The notes below the pieces were generated by a model. The model had not been told where the DNA came from. It searched no databases and was given only the letters and a program-made list of their open reading frames with translations. From assembly GCF_000715075.1 (NCBI RefSeq), contig NC_134082.1, positions 137,442,948-137,506,947 on the forward strand: a DNA stretch of 64,000 bases, in the 5' to 3' direction. This stretch comes from Nicotiana tabacum. Its lineage: Eukaryota; Streptophyta; Magnoliopsida; Solanales; Solanaceae. Made by a program: the position numbers and the translations under genes. Shown here one piece after another: positions 40,029-52,052 of the stretch; the stretch's first letter is position 1; every line of letters begins with the position of its first letter.

Positions 40029-40658
40029 TGTTAGTATAATAGCATTTTATTATAAAAATAAAATATGTCATAACTCTCACTACTCCATAATGTAGAAAAT
40101 GGACATAACTCCCATAACTCTCACTATTCCATGATGTAGAAAAGGGTCATAACACTTTTGTAACTCTTCTCCCATGTTCTACTACTAATTACATAATAAT
40201 TTAACCATTATCCCATATTCTCCATAATTTCATAACTTATTACCCTACTTTCTTCCAATTTAATTCAAGGAAGAATTCTTACACCTATAAATAGGAGTCT
40301 TTCTTCCATAATGTGGTGTGAAAAATAATTGTAGAGTGTTTGAATAAAGTGATGTTAAAGTTGTGAAAAAAGAAGAAGAGAGCTTTTACTTTTGTTAGGA
40401 AGGTGTTCATATTGGTGGACTTTTGGACTCAACAACTTGTCCAGAGTTTGTTCGAGTGATACAACATGATCGGGTTATTGTATTCTGGGGAGACAAGTCA
40501 AGAGGCTTACTGCTGGACCAGTAAAGAATTTGCTGCAGTGGGCTTGAATCTCCTTAAAGAGAAAGATATATACGCCTCAGCCTGAAGATATTTTATTTTC
40601 TTTATTTTATTTTTCAACTGTAATTGTATTTTCATCAATAATTTTAAGAAGATTCATT

Positions 40659-41227
40659 ATGGCTACAATTGAAAATTCCGCTGATATCAAGGTGGGAGAT
40701 CTCAACAAGCCATTCCGTTTCAAAGGTACTCATTTCAAGAGATGGAAGGGTAAAGTACTTTTTTATTTGAGTCTTCTTAATGTTTCTTACGTTTTAACTG
40801 AGAAGAATCCAAGCAAAGTAGATAACTCCTCCATGAATGATGATTCAAGAAAAAATTAAAAAATACAACGATAATTCATACAAATGTTGGTATTATCTTC
40901 TTAATTGTTTATCTGATAATTTTTATGATTATTATGATAGAACTTACTCTACTGCAAAAAAAATTTGGAAAGCATTGCATAGTAAGTATGATACCGAGGA
41001 GGCAGGTGCGAAAAAATATAGTGCTAGTAGATTTTTTTTTGTTTTCAAATGGTGGACAACAAATCTGTAATAGACCAAACTCAAGACTTCATAATGATCG
41101 TTGGAGAGCTTAGGTACAAGGATATTAAAATTGGAGATAACCTTATTGTTCGTGGCATAATAGATAAACTTCCATATTCATGAAAGGAATTTCAAAAAAT
41201 TATGCGCCACAAATAAAAAGAAATTTA
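40659..41227 (+). pseudogene. Copia gag, N-terminal part
   Basis: [20 protein letters not shown], then [20 protein letters not shown], is followed by [20 protein letters not shown] in the next frame and [20 protein letters not shown] in a third. These blocks follow the standard copia gag (UBN2-type) order. A TAA at 40857 and frameshifts near 40836 and 41050 disable it. Confidence 0.82.
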
Positions 41228-43862
41228 TGTAGCGACCCGACCGGTTGTTTTGCTTTCTAGAACCCCATTCCTCTAAATAAAACTTTCCGTACTTATTTTT
41301 ACTGATTTATGACCTATGGGGATGGTTAGTTCGGGGTTTGGAAGAGTTCGGGTTGGAATCAGAACACTTGGTTCCTTAAGGTTGGCTTAAATGACCAAGT
41401 TTGACTTCGGTCAATATTTTAAGTAAATGACCTCGGAATTCGTATTTGACGGTTCCATTAGATTCATAAAATTATTTCAGACTTGGGCATATGTTCAGAT
41501 CGGGTTTTGGATGACCCGAGAGCGTTTTGGCACCTAATAGTGAAAGTTGGTTCTTGAAAGTTTTAGAATTCCTTTAAACTTGGTTTGGAGCGGGTTGTGG
41601 TGATATCGAGGTTCAAACGGAAATCCATGACCAGGAATAGTTCTGTAATGTCATTTAAGACTTGCACACAAAATTTGGTGTCATTCCGAGTAGTTTAAGT
41701 ACGTTTTGGCACATTGGAAGTAAATTGAAGTTCTTAAGATTGATTCAATTGGTTTTAGGGTGTGATTCTTAGTTTAATGTTATTTCAGGCGTTCCGAGAG
41801 TTCGAACGAGTCCATTTTATGATCTCAAACTTGTTGGTATGTTCTCTTGGGGCCCCGGGGGCCCCGAGTGTCAATCGGACGAGGCTCGGACCAAGTTAGA
41901 AACTTGGAGCATGAGCTGAAGCTTCCCAGATCTATCATAACCGCACTTGCGCTTGGTCAGCCGCAGGTGCGGTCCCAGCATCGCAGAAGCGGCCAAGGAA
42001 GGGCAACCCAGGTTCTGCAGATGCGGCCCCTCCTCCGTAGAAGCGGGACCGCAGAAGCGATTACCCGACCGCATATGCGACCCAGCCAGCCCAGGGCATT
42101 TCCGCAGAAGTGGACCCTTGTCCGTAGAAGAGGACCGCAGATGCGGAAATCGCTGGGGCAGTTGTCTTCATTTAATATGGGACTTAGGCATTTTTGACTC
42201 ATTTTATTCCATTGTCGGGCGATTCTTGGAGCTCTTAGAGAGGGAATTTCACCCAACGCTTTGAGGTAAGTGATTCCTACATAATGTAAGTGAAATACAT
42301 AGTTTATGGGTAGATTATAACCTGTGTATTGGTAGAAATCATGGGTTTACCTAGGGTTTTGATAAATGAGATTTAACCATGAAAATGATTATGGAACTTA
42401 GTGAAAATTATATATTTATGTTCCTAAGGTTATGTGTAACATTTCCTTCGAAAATTTTCGGAATCCGGGCACGTGAGCCCGGGGTTGACTTTTGGGAATC
42501 TTGCCTTTGGAGTTGGGTAATCACTTTAATAGTTAGAATATGAACTTTTGAACATATATTGATTAGTTTTTACACTATTTGAATAGTTTGGATTGTTCGG
42601 CTCCGATTTGAGGGTTTGAGCGTATTCTTGAGTTGGAGTAGGCTTTGGGACGAGGTAAGTCTCTTTTCTAACTTTGTTAGAGGGAAATGATCCCATAGGT
42701 GAACTTAATCAATATGTGTTATTTTTGGGGGCTACGTACGCACGAAGTGACAAGAGTCTATACGTAGCTACTATTCCTTATTATGTCTAGGTAGTTTTAG
42801 GTTTACACCATGCTTTGTGGACACCGTTATTTGATTATATTTACTATTGTAACAAATTGAATTAAGTTGAGGATTTCTAAGGATTTAAAAGTTTCAAGTT
42901 GAATTATCTTTATTTTTAAAAGAATCAAGAAAGGGTTTTGATTTAAATGATAAAATTATATTTGATCGCGTCGCTCGTATGATCCGTGAGCGGGTAATTC
43001 CTTAAATTTACATTTGACCGCATCGCACTTATGATTCACGAGCGGGGTGAATAGATGCATCTATGGTTTGCGCGTTTGACCCTCAGCAGTACACAGTTTA
43101 CATTTTATGTTGGACCGAGTCGAACGTCCTCGGTGGAATTTGTGCGTGATAGTAGAAATATTCATCGTTTAGCGATTATTTATTTTAAATGAAGTGTTTT
43201 GGGTTCTTAAATATAATGAAAGAATTGTTTAGCTATTTTCTGTTCTGAGTTCTATTGACATCTCTACATATCTTGTTTATTTAGAATTTTCTATTATTAT
43301 ATTGTTGGCCCTAGTAAGTGTCGGAGTCGATCCCTCGTCACTACTTCTTCGAGGGTAGACTAGATACTTACCGGGTACATATTTTTATGTACTCATGCTA
43401 TACTTCTATACTTAATTGTATAGGATTTGAGGAAAGTGCATCTGGCCATCAGTCCGGCGCGCAGATTTGACCCTATCCCGAGACTTCACAATGAGCTGCC
43501 TTCTGAGCTGTTTTGCAGCAGCTGGAGTCTCTCTTATGTTTTATTTTTCAGTCTATATTCTTTTAGATAGTAGGCTAGCATTCTTTTGTACATTCTACTA
43601 GATTGCCATATACTTGTGACACCAGGTCTTGGCACACACACTAGTAGATTATGATTTTGGTATTGTATACATGATTACGACTTGTATTTGTTGCTTCCGT
43701 TTAACTTTGTCTCATTGGAAAATTTCCAAATCTTTTAAAAAATGAAGAATTTATCCACTTTGTAATTTATCTAAATGGGAAATCACTAGTTTGATCAGTG
43801 TTGGCTTGCCTAGCAATGGTGTTGTGCGCCATCATGGCCTATGATGGAATTGGGTTGTGACA
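41228..43862 (+). mobile_element. Solo LTR of a gypsy element inside copia gag
   Basis: This 2635-bp single LTR starts TGTAGCGACCCGACCGG and ends GGGTTGTGACA. The flanking 5-mers are ATTTA (41223-41227) and ATTCA (43863-43867), a duplication with one later change. No primer site, polypurine tract or second LTR is present, so it is best read as the product of LTR-LTR recombination. It contains CpG-rich repeated words (41941-42141). The termini resemble, in opposite orientation, those of the gypsy element starting at 44637, so the two are related families. Confidence 0.85.
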
Positions 43863-44473
43863 ATTCACTTGAGACGTTAATAATGCGTATTCGCATGGAA
43901 GAAGAGGCAAAAGGCCAATATGCACTTATAAAAATGGGAGAGAGCACTCTACAACCGGTCACTACAAAGGTAAATTTAATTACTTCAAATAATATTACTC
44001 CTGCAACTCACAAAAATATTTCTTTGAAGCCGAAAAAGAAGACTTTTAAGAAAAATTATGGTAGACCTCCCAAGAAGAATATTGGTGCAAACAACCAAGC
44101 ACAGAATCAACAAGTTCAAACTGCGAAACCATGCTTTGTCTGTGGCAAGAGTGGGCATATTGCTCGATTTTGTAAATTTTAGAAACGTGTTCCTACACCA
44201 CAGGCAAATTTTACCGAAGATCCACTTGTGGCGGTGATAACAGACGTTTACATGGTAGAAAATATTGATCGATGGTGGGCTGATTCTGGAGCAAACCGCC
44301 ATGTTTGCTATGATAGAAATTAGTTTAAAGTATATACTCCATTTGAGGAGCCCAAAACCATCATGCTTGGTGATTCTCACACAACCCAGGTGCTTGGAAA
44401 GGGAGAGGTCGAGTTGAAGTTTACTTCAGGAAGAGTATTGACGTTGAAAGACGTAGTTTACTCCTTCAATGTG
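43863..44473 (+). pseudogene. Copia gag C-terminus with zinc knuckle, then protease
   Basis: NSLETLIMRIRMEEEAKG continues the gag. A CCHC knuckle CFVCGKSGHIARFC lies at about 44132-44173, followed by a TAG. The protease region has [16 protein letters not shown] (active-site Asp-Ser-Gly) and [10 protein letters not shown] second TAG follows DRN. The frame ends where the next LTR inserts. Confidence 0.85.
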
Positions 44474-44636
44474 TGATGATCTGATAGGTAACTTTGAGTT
44501 TTAGCCTTAATTTCTATATTTCAAGACCTAGAATAGCTCCGTTTAGCCTTCCTCGATTTGTGTGTGCAGTACGTGTCTTTTTCTAGAAACGTTTTATGTG
44601 AAAAACTGAAAGAAATATAAAATTTTGCCTTAAAAC
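44474..44636 (+). repeat. Left fragment of an unrelated LTR
   Basis: TGATGATCTGATAGGTAACTTTGAG starts abruptly after the copia protease and runs to the next insertion at 44637. It has the look of a Solanaceae LTR start, but its remainder would lie beyond the window because the element that cut it continues past 64000. Confidence 0.5.
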
Positions 44637-45229
44637 TGTCACGACCCTAAAACCGACCCGATCGTGATGGCACCTATCGTGAAACTAGGCCAGCCGACAT
44701 AACTCCTGAATTAACCATTAATCAATAAAAGTCATTTTTAAGCCTTGAGTTAATCAAATATCTCATAATGTAAGTCTAAATGAACAGTCCAGAATAAATA
44801 CACAAGCCCGACATCGGGGTGTCACAAGTCACGAGCATCTACTAAGGTTTGAATATAATGAAGAGTCTGAAAATATACTATAAACAATCTAAGGAAGACA
44901 AGAGGGAGAAGAGCAAAGCTGCAAACGTCGGGCAACTACCTTGCAAACTCCGATGACTCTGCCACTGAGCAATTGCCACTCGCTACCGGGTTCAAAAATA
45001 CCTGAATTTGCACACAAGGTACATGGAGTAATGTGAGTGCGCCAACTCAGTAAGTAATAAAAGTAAATGAAAGCTGAGCAATAAGAAAACATGTAAACCA
45101 CGTCAAAACGCTACAACAAATGTAGGACATTTCCAACACAGTGCAAAATTCATTTACTTCGTAAATCATGCTCAGTTTCGGTAAAACCTTTTAAAACAAC
45201 TTTCAATAGTTTCAAACGAGTGATAAAAA

Positions 45230-45455
45230 TAGTGAGTAAAGATGATGGAAAACGTAAACAGCCTCTCGAGCAAAACATGTACCAAAAACGGCCCCTCGGG
45301 CATAATATAAACAGAACCAGCCCCTCGGGAAACCTCACAATCACTCGTAATCAGCCCCCCGGGCATAACATAAATCAAGAACCGTCCCTTGGGAAAAACG
45401 TGGATAAAAAATAGCCCCTCGGGCAACAATATAAAACAACAACAACCCCTCGGGC
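45230..45455. repeat. CCCCTCGGGC minisatellite in the left gypsy LTR
   Basis: About seven units of roughly 30 bp, each with a C(C)CCTCGGGCA or CCCTCGGGAA core followed by an A-rich segment. It is followed at 45560-45720 by another array of GGCCCTCGGCCTCATAA words. The right LTR has the same arrays (57945-58145 and 58255-58400). Confidence 0.82.
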
Positions 45456-46105
45456 TATATCATATCACTCACACTGGGTACCCGCGCTCACTGGGGGTGT
45501 ACAGACTCTTGGAGGGGCTCATACATCCCAAGTGCAATAACAAGCCACCTCGTTGCATAATCAAATAGGCCCTCGGCCTCATAACAAGCCACATCGTGGC
45601 GTAACAAATCAGGCCCTCGGTCTCATAATCATGAATCAGTACAACACTATTGCCGCGCGCAACTTGATCCCAAAATATCCTCACAACACAGGCCCTCGGC
45701 CTCACTCAGTCAGAAATCTCTCAAGCCACTCGGGCAACAGTAAAACATAATGCTCAGCCCAAAATATCATTTAAAATATCAAGACGGAGTAAATATGGCT
45801 GAGTTATAGAAACAGTAGAATACAACATGACTGAGTACAAATATGAAGTCAAAATAATGAGGAGTAGTAGTAAAAATTCTCCTTAGGGTTCAAAACAGTT
45901 GGCACGAGGCCAAAATACGGCATTCGGCCCAAAACATGATAATACTTTCCAAAACACAATGATAGCAAACAGTTTTCAATCAAATACGTGGTTTAACAGT
46001 CATACGGGACGGACTAAGTCCCAATACCCAACGGTGCACGACCCCACGCTCGTCATCTAGCATGTGTGTCACCTCAAAGTAGCACAACGATGTGAAATTC
46101 GGGGT

Positions 46106-49100
46106 TGTTGATACCCAATTTTTCCCTATATATTTTTCAATATGCAAAATACTTTCAAAATAACATATCTATGCATATATAAGTATGTCCAGATGTTTTA
46201 TTATTTTTTTTAATTTTTAAAGATTTTTAAATCAATTTATTCCCCTATTTTATTCATAAAAAACCCAGTATATAATTCCCAAAATTATCATTTTTGGTGA
46301 TTCATTTATTAGATTCTTATATTTATACTAAAATATAGCTAAGATAAGTTTTGCATATTTTTACAAATTCATTTAGTATTTTTAAAACTAAATTGCATAT
46401 AATTGCAATATTTTAAGATTTAATTGCGTTTGTATTTATAAAAATTAAGTCCAGTATTTTAAATTGATAATTATGTGTTACAAATCATTTTATAACTTTT
46501 AATTTATTGTCAAGAATTAATTTACTATTTTTATAAAATAAATGGGGGAAAATGGCTATTTAAAATCTAGCCAGATTTCATTTCAATTGAAGCCTAATTC
46601 TACCCCAATTTAAACCCAATTACCGGCCCAATTCCTACTCATACCCAACCCCCAACCCAATTAAACTGATACATACCCGGATCCCCACCTAACCTTTTAA
46701 ATCTCAATTGTTGATCATTTAGATCAACGACCACTGGATGCCCTTACCTTAATTAATCCCAAACGACCCCCCAAAACCCTATCATTTGATACAATCCGCC
46801 GCCCTTGAACTCCTTTTCTCTCTCAAATTCTCTCTGAAACTCTCATGAACCCTAGCTGCCGCCCTCTCACCCCACCTTGATATCTACCTAATCCATGGCC
46901 CTCCGTGGTCATTTGAGACATGTACCAACCTTCCATGGCTCCTATGTGTTCGTTCCTAGGGTTTCAAGGCCGGACCTTGAAGGAGCTTGGTCCAGTCCTT
47001 GTCCGATTTTAGTTCTTGGCTCTTCTTAGGTCATCCTTGACCTTTCTTTGGCCAGCCATGGCCGCTCGAGTCAGATCCTTGACTCTCTTGGTTAGATCGT
47101 TAACTCTCAGGGCCTTTCTCACATTTTCTAGGTTTTTTGAAACCCTAATCTCTAAAATCTTTCGATTTCTTTCAGATCTACTTTAGATATGTGCTTGCTT
47201 TGAACTGTTAAGCATTTTCTCGAAGTTTCTTTAACTTTGCTTTCAAAACGACTCTTTATCTTTTCCGATTAGGGTTTTTCTCTTTATTTCAAAATATCTT
47301 CTTTGACTTTAACATGCTTCCGATTTTTCTATGTGTTGCTCATGTTGTTCTTTTATCTGATTTAGCATGTTGAAAATCCTACTTTCTTTCGACTGTTTGT
47401 TAGATGAGTGCTTGTTTGGTTAAGTTTTTGTTTGATTTATTTGTTTATCATCTTTTAAGCTTGACTATTGTTGAAGGATCTATTTCTTTGGGTCTAAAAC
47501 TGCTCGTTTGAATACCTGACTCAATTTAAAGTTCTTTGTTTCAGAACCCCTTTTTTTCTTTATGTGATTCCTCTGATTCTGGGTTTTTGTTATCTTTAAA
47601 ACTCGACTATGCTTGAAACCCTAACTTTTCAAAAGGTTTTTCTCGTCTGCTACTGTGAGACCTTCGCATGTTTCTGATACTTTGTTTTCTCCACTATCGA
47701 TTCAATGTGACTTGACCTACTTGACTACTATGCTTCGAATGCTTGCTTTACTACTGAACCTTATGCCTATTTCTGTATGTTGTTTCTTTTGCTAATGGGT
47801 TTGGCGTCGCATGTCTAGTTTGTTCACTCTATTTATATGCTGAGGTTCCCTATTTTGATTGACCTTTAATCTTATGACTGAATTCAAAACTTTTCTTTTG
47901 TGAACTCTAATTACACTCGCCTGTTAAAGTTAATTGATTCATTTCCTTATTTTGCCTTACTGAATCTTTTTCGAGAATAAGTGTATTTCTGCATTTAGAC
48001 TTGATTACTTACTCAGTGGTTTTACTTCTCCTTTTATGGCAACAATCAGTTTGCTTACAAACTGATTTTCTTTCCTTATTTTAAACCTGTCACTACCGTT
48101 AAACAAGGATTCCCTAATTAAAGGGGAATCACTTGATTAATCGATTCTGACTGTTGATTGTTTCCATATTTGTATTGAAACTTTACTTATTACCTTATTT
48201 CTCACATGTTTTCAAAATTATAAATACCCTGCATCCATCTTCTTTCAAACACAGGGATCACTTTTAGTTCTGAACTCACACTTACACTAAAAACACTCTC
48301 TCTTGCTTTACTACTTGTACTGTGGCCTATTTAGCTGGTAGAAAGCCAAAGCTATATTTCGAAGTCCTACTACCTTTCTTTACTGCATTTTTTGCTTCTT
48401 TGACTGTTATGTTCTAGTTAAGTTTTCAGTATCAACAACAACATGGTTACTTAATATTCTTGTCTGCCTATTGCTTGTATCTAATTCAGTACCTTATTTA
48501 GCATGTTGTAATTTCTCTTCTCCTGTTATGAATCCTAAATCCATACCCCAATGTGTTTGATACTTATGGTTTGTTTGGGGCATGACAACATTGAATATTG
48601 CTGAACATGACTCAAACTTGGTCCTACTAGGATCATAACCTCCATGTTACCGTTATATGTTGTGTGTTCTGGGTGATTTTACAAGCATGACAGCACTCCC
48701 TATTGTTGTGCATGCCCAGAATTAACTTATGCCTAAGTATATAGGCTCCTTGCAATGGATTCCCAAACCCCTGTCCCCTTTAATGTAAAATTATCAACTT
48801 GTTTGAAGTGTTAATGGCTGTTTCCCAGCACCTCTTTCCCTCTTCTTTACTTCCTTAGTTCTTAAAGCTCTGTTTCTACACTTGCACTCTCCTCTTAGGC
48901 TTAAGTTCTGCCCCCTCATGTGAGCCTTGCCTTGGGACCCATGAGCTCCCTCTGAACTTGGACACATGAGGGCTGACATTTCCACACTGCACTTATCCCT
49001 ATTATGGTTATGAAACTTGGGTGTGAGCACAGCCCGGGGTCCCATTGAGGCCCATAGGGAACTCTGACACACTCAAGTCCGAGAAAGGCTTTGGATCAGG

Positions 49101-50814
49101 GTCTTTGAGTTGGTTTATCTCATAAAAAGTCAAGAATCAGGCTTCCTCTGGTTGTAATTATTTTCTTTGTATTTTCCTGATGTATTTAGTATTTAGTATT
49201 CCTGATTTGTAATAAGTTGTAATAACAATTTGGGGCTGGCTAGTGAAAAGGTTGGGTATTTTATGCATGTCGAGGGTAGAAACCATGCCTATAGGACTAT
49301 TTTAAATTTTTGCATATTCAAACTGCATTTAGAAACCATGTCTATAGGACTTCTTGTTCAACATCACATCCAGATAACCTGCCTATAGGGATCATCTAAA
49401 ATCCTGCGCATTTGTCACTGTTTAGATACCATGTTTTAGGGCCCAAGTGGTTATAATCCAGTAACGCGTTAAAATCAGTAACATATAGAAATCATGTCTA
49501 TAGGGGTTCATAAGTAAAATCCTATTCGTTTCTACTCACATGCAATGTTAGGTATCATATTTATAAGGATCTAAAATCAGTAACGCATAGAAATCATGCC
49601 TATAGGGATTCTTAAAAAATTCTGATTCGCTTCATTCACATTCGATGTTAGATATCATGTTCATAGGGATTAAAATCCGTAATAGTAGATACTTTCACCT
49701 GCAGAATCTGTAGTCAGTCTAATTTAATTTTATACATTCTGCATCTCTTTTAATAATCTAATTCCCTTACTTAACAAGGTTTAGCAAGCATGCCTATAGG
49801 ATCTCAAACACTTTGTTTTGAGTTATTACCGTCTCATCACTTTCTGAACTCAGTAGATATCATGTCTATAGGACCCCGTCTAAACACTTAGGCAAGCCTT
49901 GGAGTAATAACTGTAAATTGCATCTACTTCTGTTAATCGCTACAACCAGCGGATAGGCCTGATTCAGACTTCTTATCTGAGTTATGTAATAAACTAATCT
50001 GCCTCAATAATTAACTTCCCTCGTCTTTATGTGCTTTAATCAGACCCAAAAACGTATGTGCAAGCCATGCTAGTTATGTGCTTTTGTTTGAGGAGGTATA
50101 CTTGAGCCTTATGTGTTATGTGTTTCCCCTTTGACGTGCAGTCTTCTATATGTTTTGTATGCCGCCTTAGATTTTTACCTTTGAAACCTCAAGTCAGCCT
50201 AATATCCCTCCCTTTTAGGATTAGTAGTCTTAAGTGCCTCCGGAACTGATAGGAATGGGATGGGTAGGACGGGTAGGACGAGCATGCAATAAGTAATCGA
50301 GACCAATCCGCGCTTTAATACCTTAACGGGGTAGGAAGGGTAGATATGGATATGATGACCACGCGATAATGTCACGTGTAGCCCCTCATTGAGTAGTGAT
50401 TATCGGACATTGTGTGGGGTGATCCATATGAAATATAAACCTAGGACCCCTTTCCTTTATTTGCAAACTCTTTCTTTTTAAAAACGCTTCTTTCAAATGT
50501 TCTTTCTTTTATGTGTTTAAATCTCCTAATATTTGAGCCCATACCTGTCTGTTCGCTAAATTCACAATAACTGTCTGGCCGGGAACCACACTAGTAGATC
50601 TTGAGGGGTGCCTAACACCTTCCTCTTGGGATAATTTCAAGCTCTTACCCAATCTCTGGTTATTCAAACAAACTCAGAGTCGAATCTCTATTGGTGTCCT
50701 AATGCACCTTAATCATTAGGTGGCGACTCTTCAAATGCAAACCCAGTTCCCAAAAGGAACGAGTTGTCCCTCTAAATGTCATAAACCCGATTTTGCGAGA
50801 AAAAGGGGGCGCTA
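46106..50814. mobile_element. Ogre-like solo LTR, 4.7 kb, inside the gypsy LTR
   Basis: It starts TGTTGATACCCAATTTTTCC and ends GAGAAAAAGGGGGCGCTA, features I associate with Ogre-type LTRs (the last base is A after T, a slightly changed CA end). A perfect 5-bp duplication GGGGT lies at 46101-46105 and 50815-50819. There is no internal primer site, gag or second LTR. A GC-poor left third is followed by a pyrimidine-rich leader-like region (46800-48500) and an iterated CATGYCTATAGG-type motif (49265-49880). The uninterrupted gypsy LTR at 58780-58800 confirms the empty site. Confidence 0.85.
49265..49880. repeat. Iterated ATCATGTCTATAGG motif, about ten copies
   Basis: Copies lie near 49280, 49335, 49380, 49430, 49487, 49555, 49592, 49655, 49790 and 49858. 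They read (A/G)A(A/T)(A/C)CATG(C/T)CTATAGG with changes, at spacings of about 40-130 bp. The sequence between copies is partly similar (GTAACGCATAGAAATCATG). Confidence 0.78.
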
Positions 50815-51228
50815 GGGGTTTCATACCCTCAGGACAACATTTACAATCATTACTTACCTCAATCCGGTCCAGACTCTAGCCCATGATGCCTTTGCCTCTC
50901 AACTCGGCCTCCGAATGCTCCAAATCTAACCAAAAATAGATTCATACCATCAAAATATGCTAAGAGAACAAAGCTCACTCGAAAATAACCAATTTACACC
51001 AAGAATCCCGAAATTGGCCAAACCCGACCCCCGGGACCACATCTCAAAATACGATAAAAGTCACATCAATAGAATCATTATCCTCCCACGAGTCCATACA
51101 TACCAAGAACATCAAAATCCGATTTCAAATGCACATTCAAATCCCCAAAGGAATTCTCAAACGTATCTTCCATTTTCCCCCAATTTTCACTCTAATTTCT
51201 CAAATTAAGTGATGAAATTCAAGACTAA

Positions 51229-52052
51229 GGGTGTGTTTGGTATAATGGAAAATATTTTCCAAGAAAATATTTTCTTGGAAAACAAGTAGTAATCTTATTC
51301 ATTTTTCGGTGTTTGGTACGCAAATTAAGGAAAATGACTTCTTAAGAGTATTTATAAATAATTTAGATATAATAAACAAGAAGCCATAAACTTTCAGATC
51401 AACAACCTTCCAAACCCACATTTTTCATAAACTTTTGAACCACTAAACTTTCGAAACCACGGAATTTCTAACCCGTAAACTTTATAATTTCTAAACATGT
51501 AAACTTTCAAACACATAAATTTCCGAACTCTTAACTTTGTAACTTGTAAAATTTTGAACCTTTAAACTGATAAATAAAAAAACTAAAACTGAAAAATATA
51601 TTAAAAAACAATTTTGAGGTGGGGGTAGAAAAATGAAAAAATAGAATTTGAAATTACGAATAAAAAGTAATTTTTTTTTGTGGGGGAGGGGGGTTGGGGG
51701 TGGGTGGTGCAAAAAAAACAAAAAAAATAGAAATTTGAAATTGCAATGAAAAATAATTGTTTTGCGGTAGGGGTGGGGGTGGGGGTGGGGGTGGGTGGTA
51801 ACGGAAAAACTGAAATTTGAAAAAAAAAGCTTTTTTTAGAGAGGGGGGTGGTGTGGGTTGGTGAGGGTAGGTAAGGTTGAGAAGGAGTTTTGGAAAATGT
51901 TTTCCCTTCTCTTTATCAGGAAAATAATTTCCTCCAATTGGAGGAAAATGAAATCATAAGGAAAATATTTTCCAAAACTTTTAAGCCAACCAAACATGAG
52001 AAAATGGAAAAACATTTTCCGGAAAATATTTTCCTTCATACCAAACACACCC
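51229..52052. mobile_element. Tourist-like (PIF/Harbinger) MITE
   Basis: This 824-bp element has terminal inverted repeats GGGTGTGTTTGGTATAATGG and CCATAC-type complement (...TACCAAACACACCC). The 3-bp duplication TAA lies on both sides (51226-51228 and 52053-52055). Near the ends are multiple GGAAAATATTTTCC palindromes. There is no transposase. The TIR-plus-TAA combination is typical of Tourist-like MITEs. A G-rich stretch with tandem GGGGGTGGGGGT lies at about 51770-51800. Confidence 0.85.

Larger units (their letters stand above)
40029..44473 (+). mobile_element. Ty1/copia remnant (LTR/leader, gag, start of protease), interrupted
   Basis: A probable LTR or leader (40029-40658, start TGTTAGTATAAT, uncertain) precedes gag at 40659. 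The gag frame is broken at 41228 by a solo LTR and resumes at 43863. It continues into the protease domain until an unrelated LTR begins at 44474. The integrase and RT parts are not in the window. Several stops and a frameshift make it inactive. Confidence 0.8.

Noticed and set aside
41847..42264. Three overlapping frames of about 100 codons
   Set aside because: They lie in the CpG-rich word array of a solo LTR. Arg/Pro/Gly-rich translations on both strands reflect composition, not coding.
46106..50814. A complete gene or pair of LTRs inside this 4.7-kb insert
   Set aside because: No long open frame, no primer site, no internal direct repeat of LTR size. The flanking GGGGT duplication fits a single LTR.
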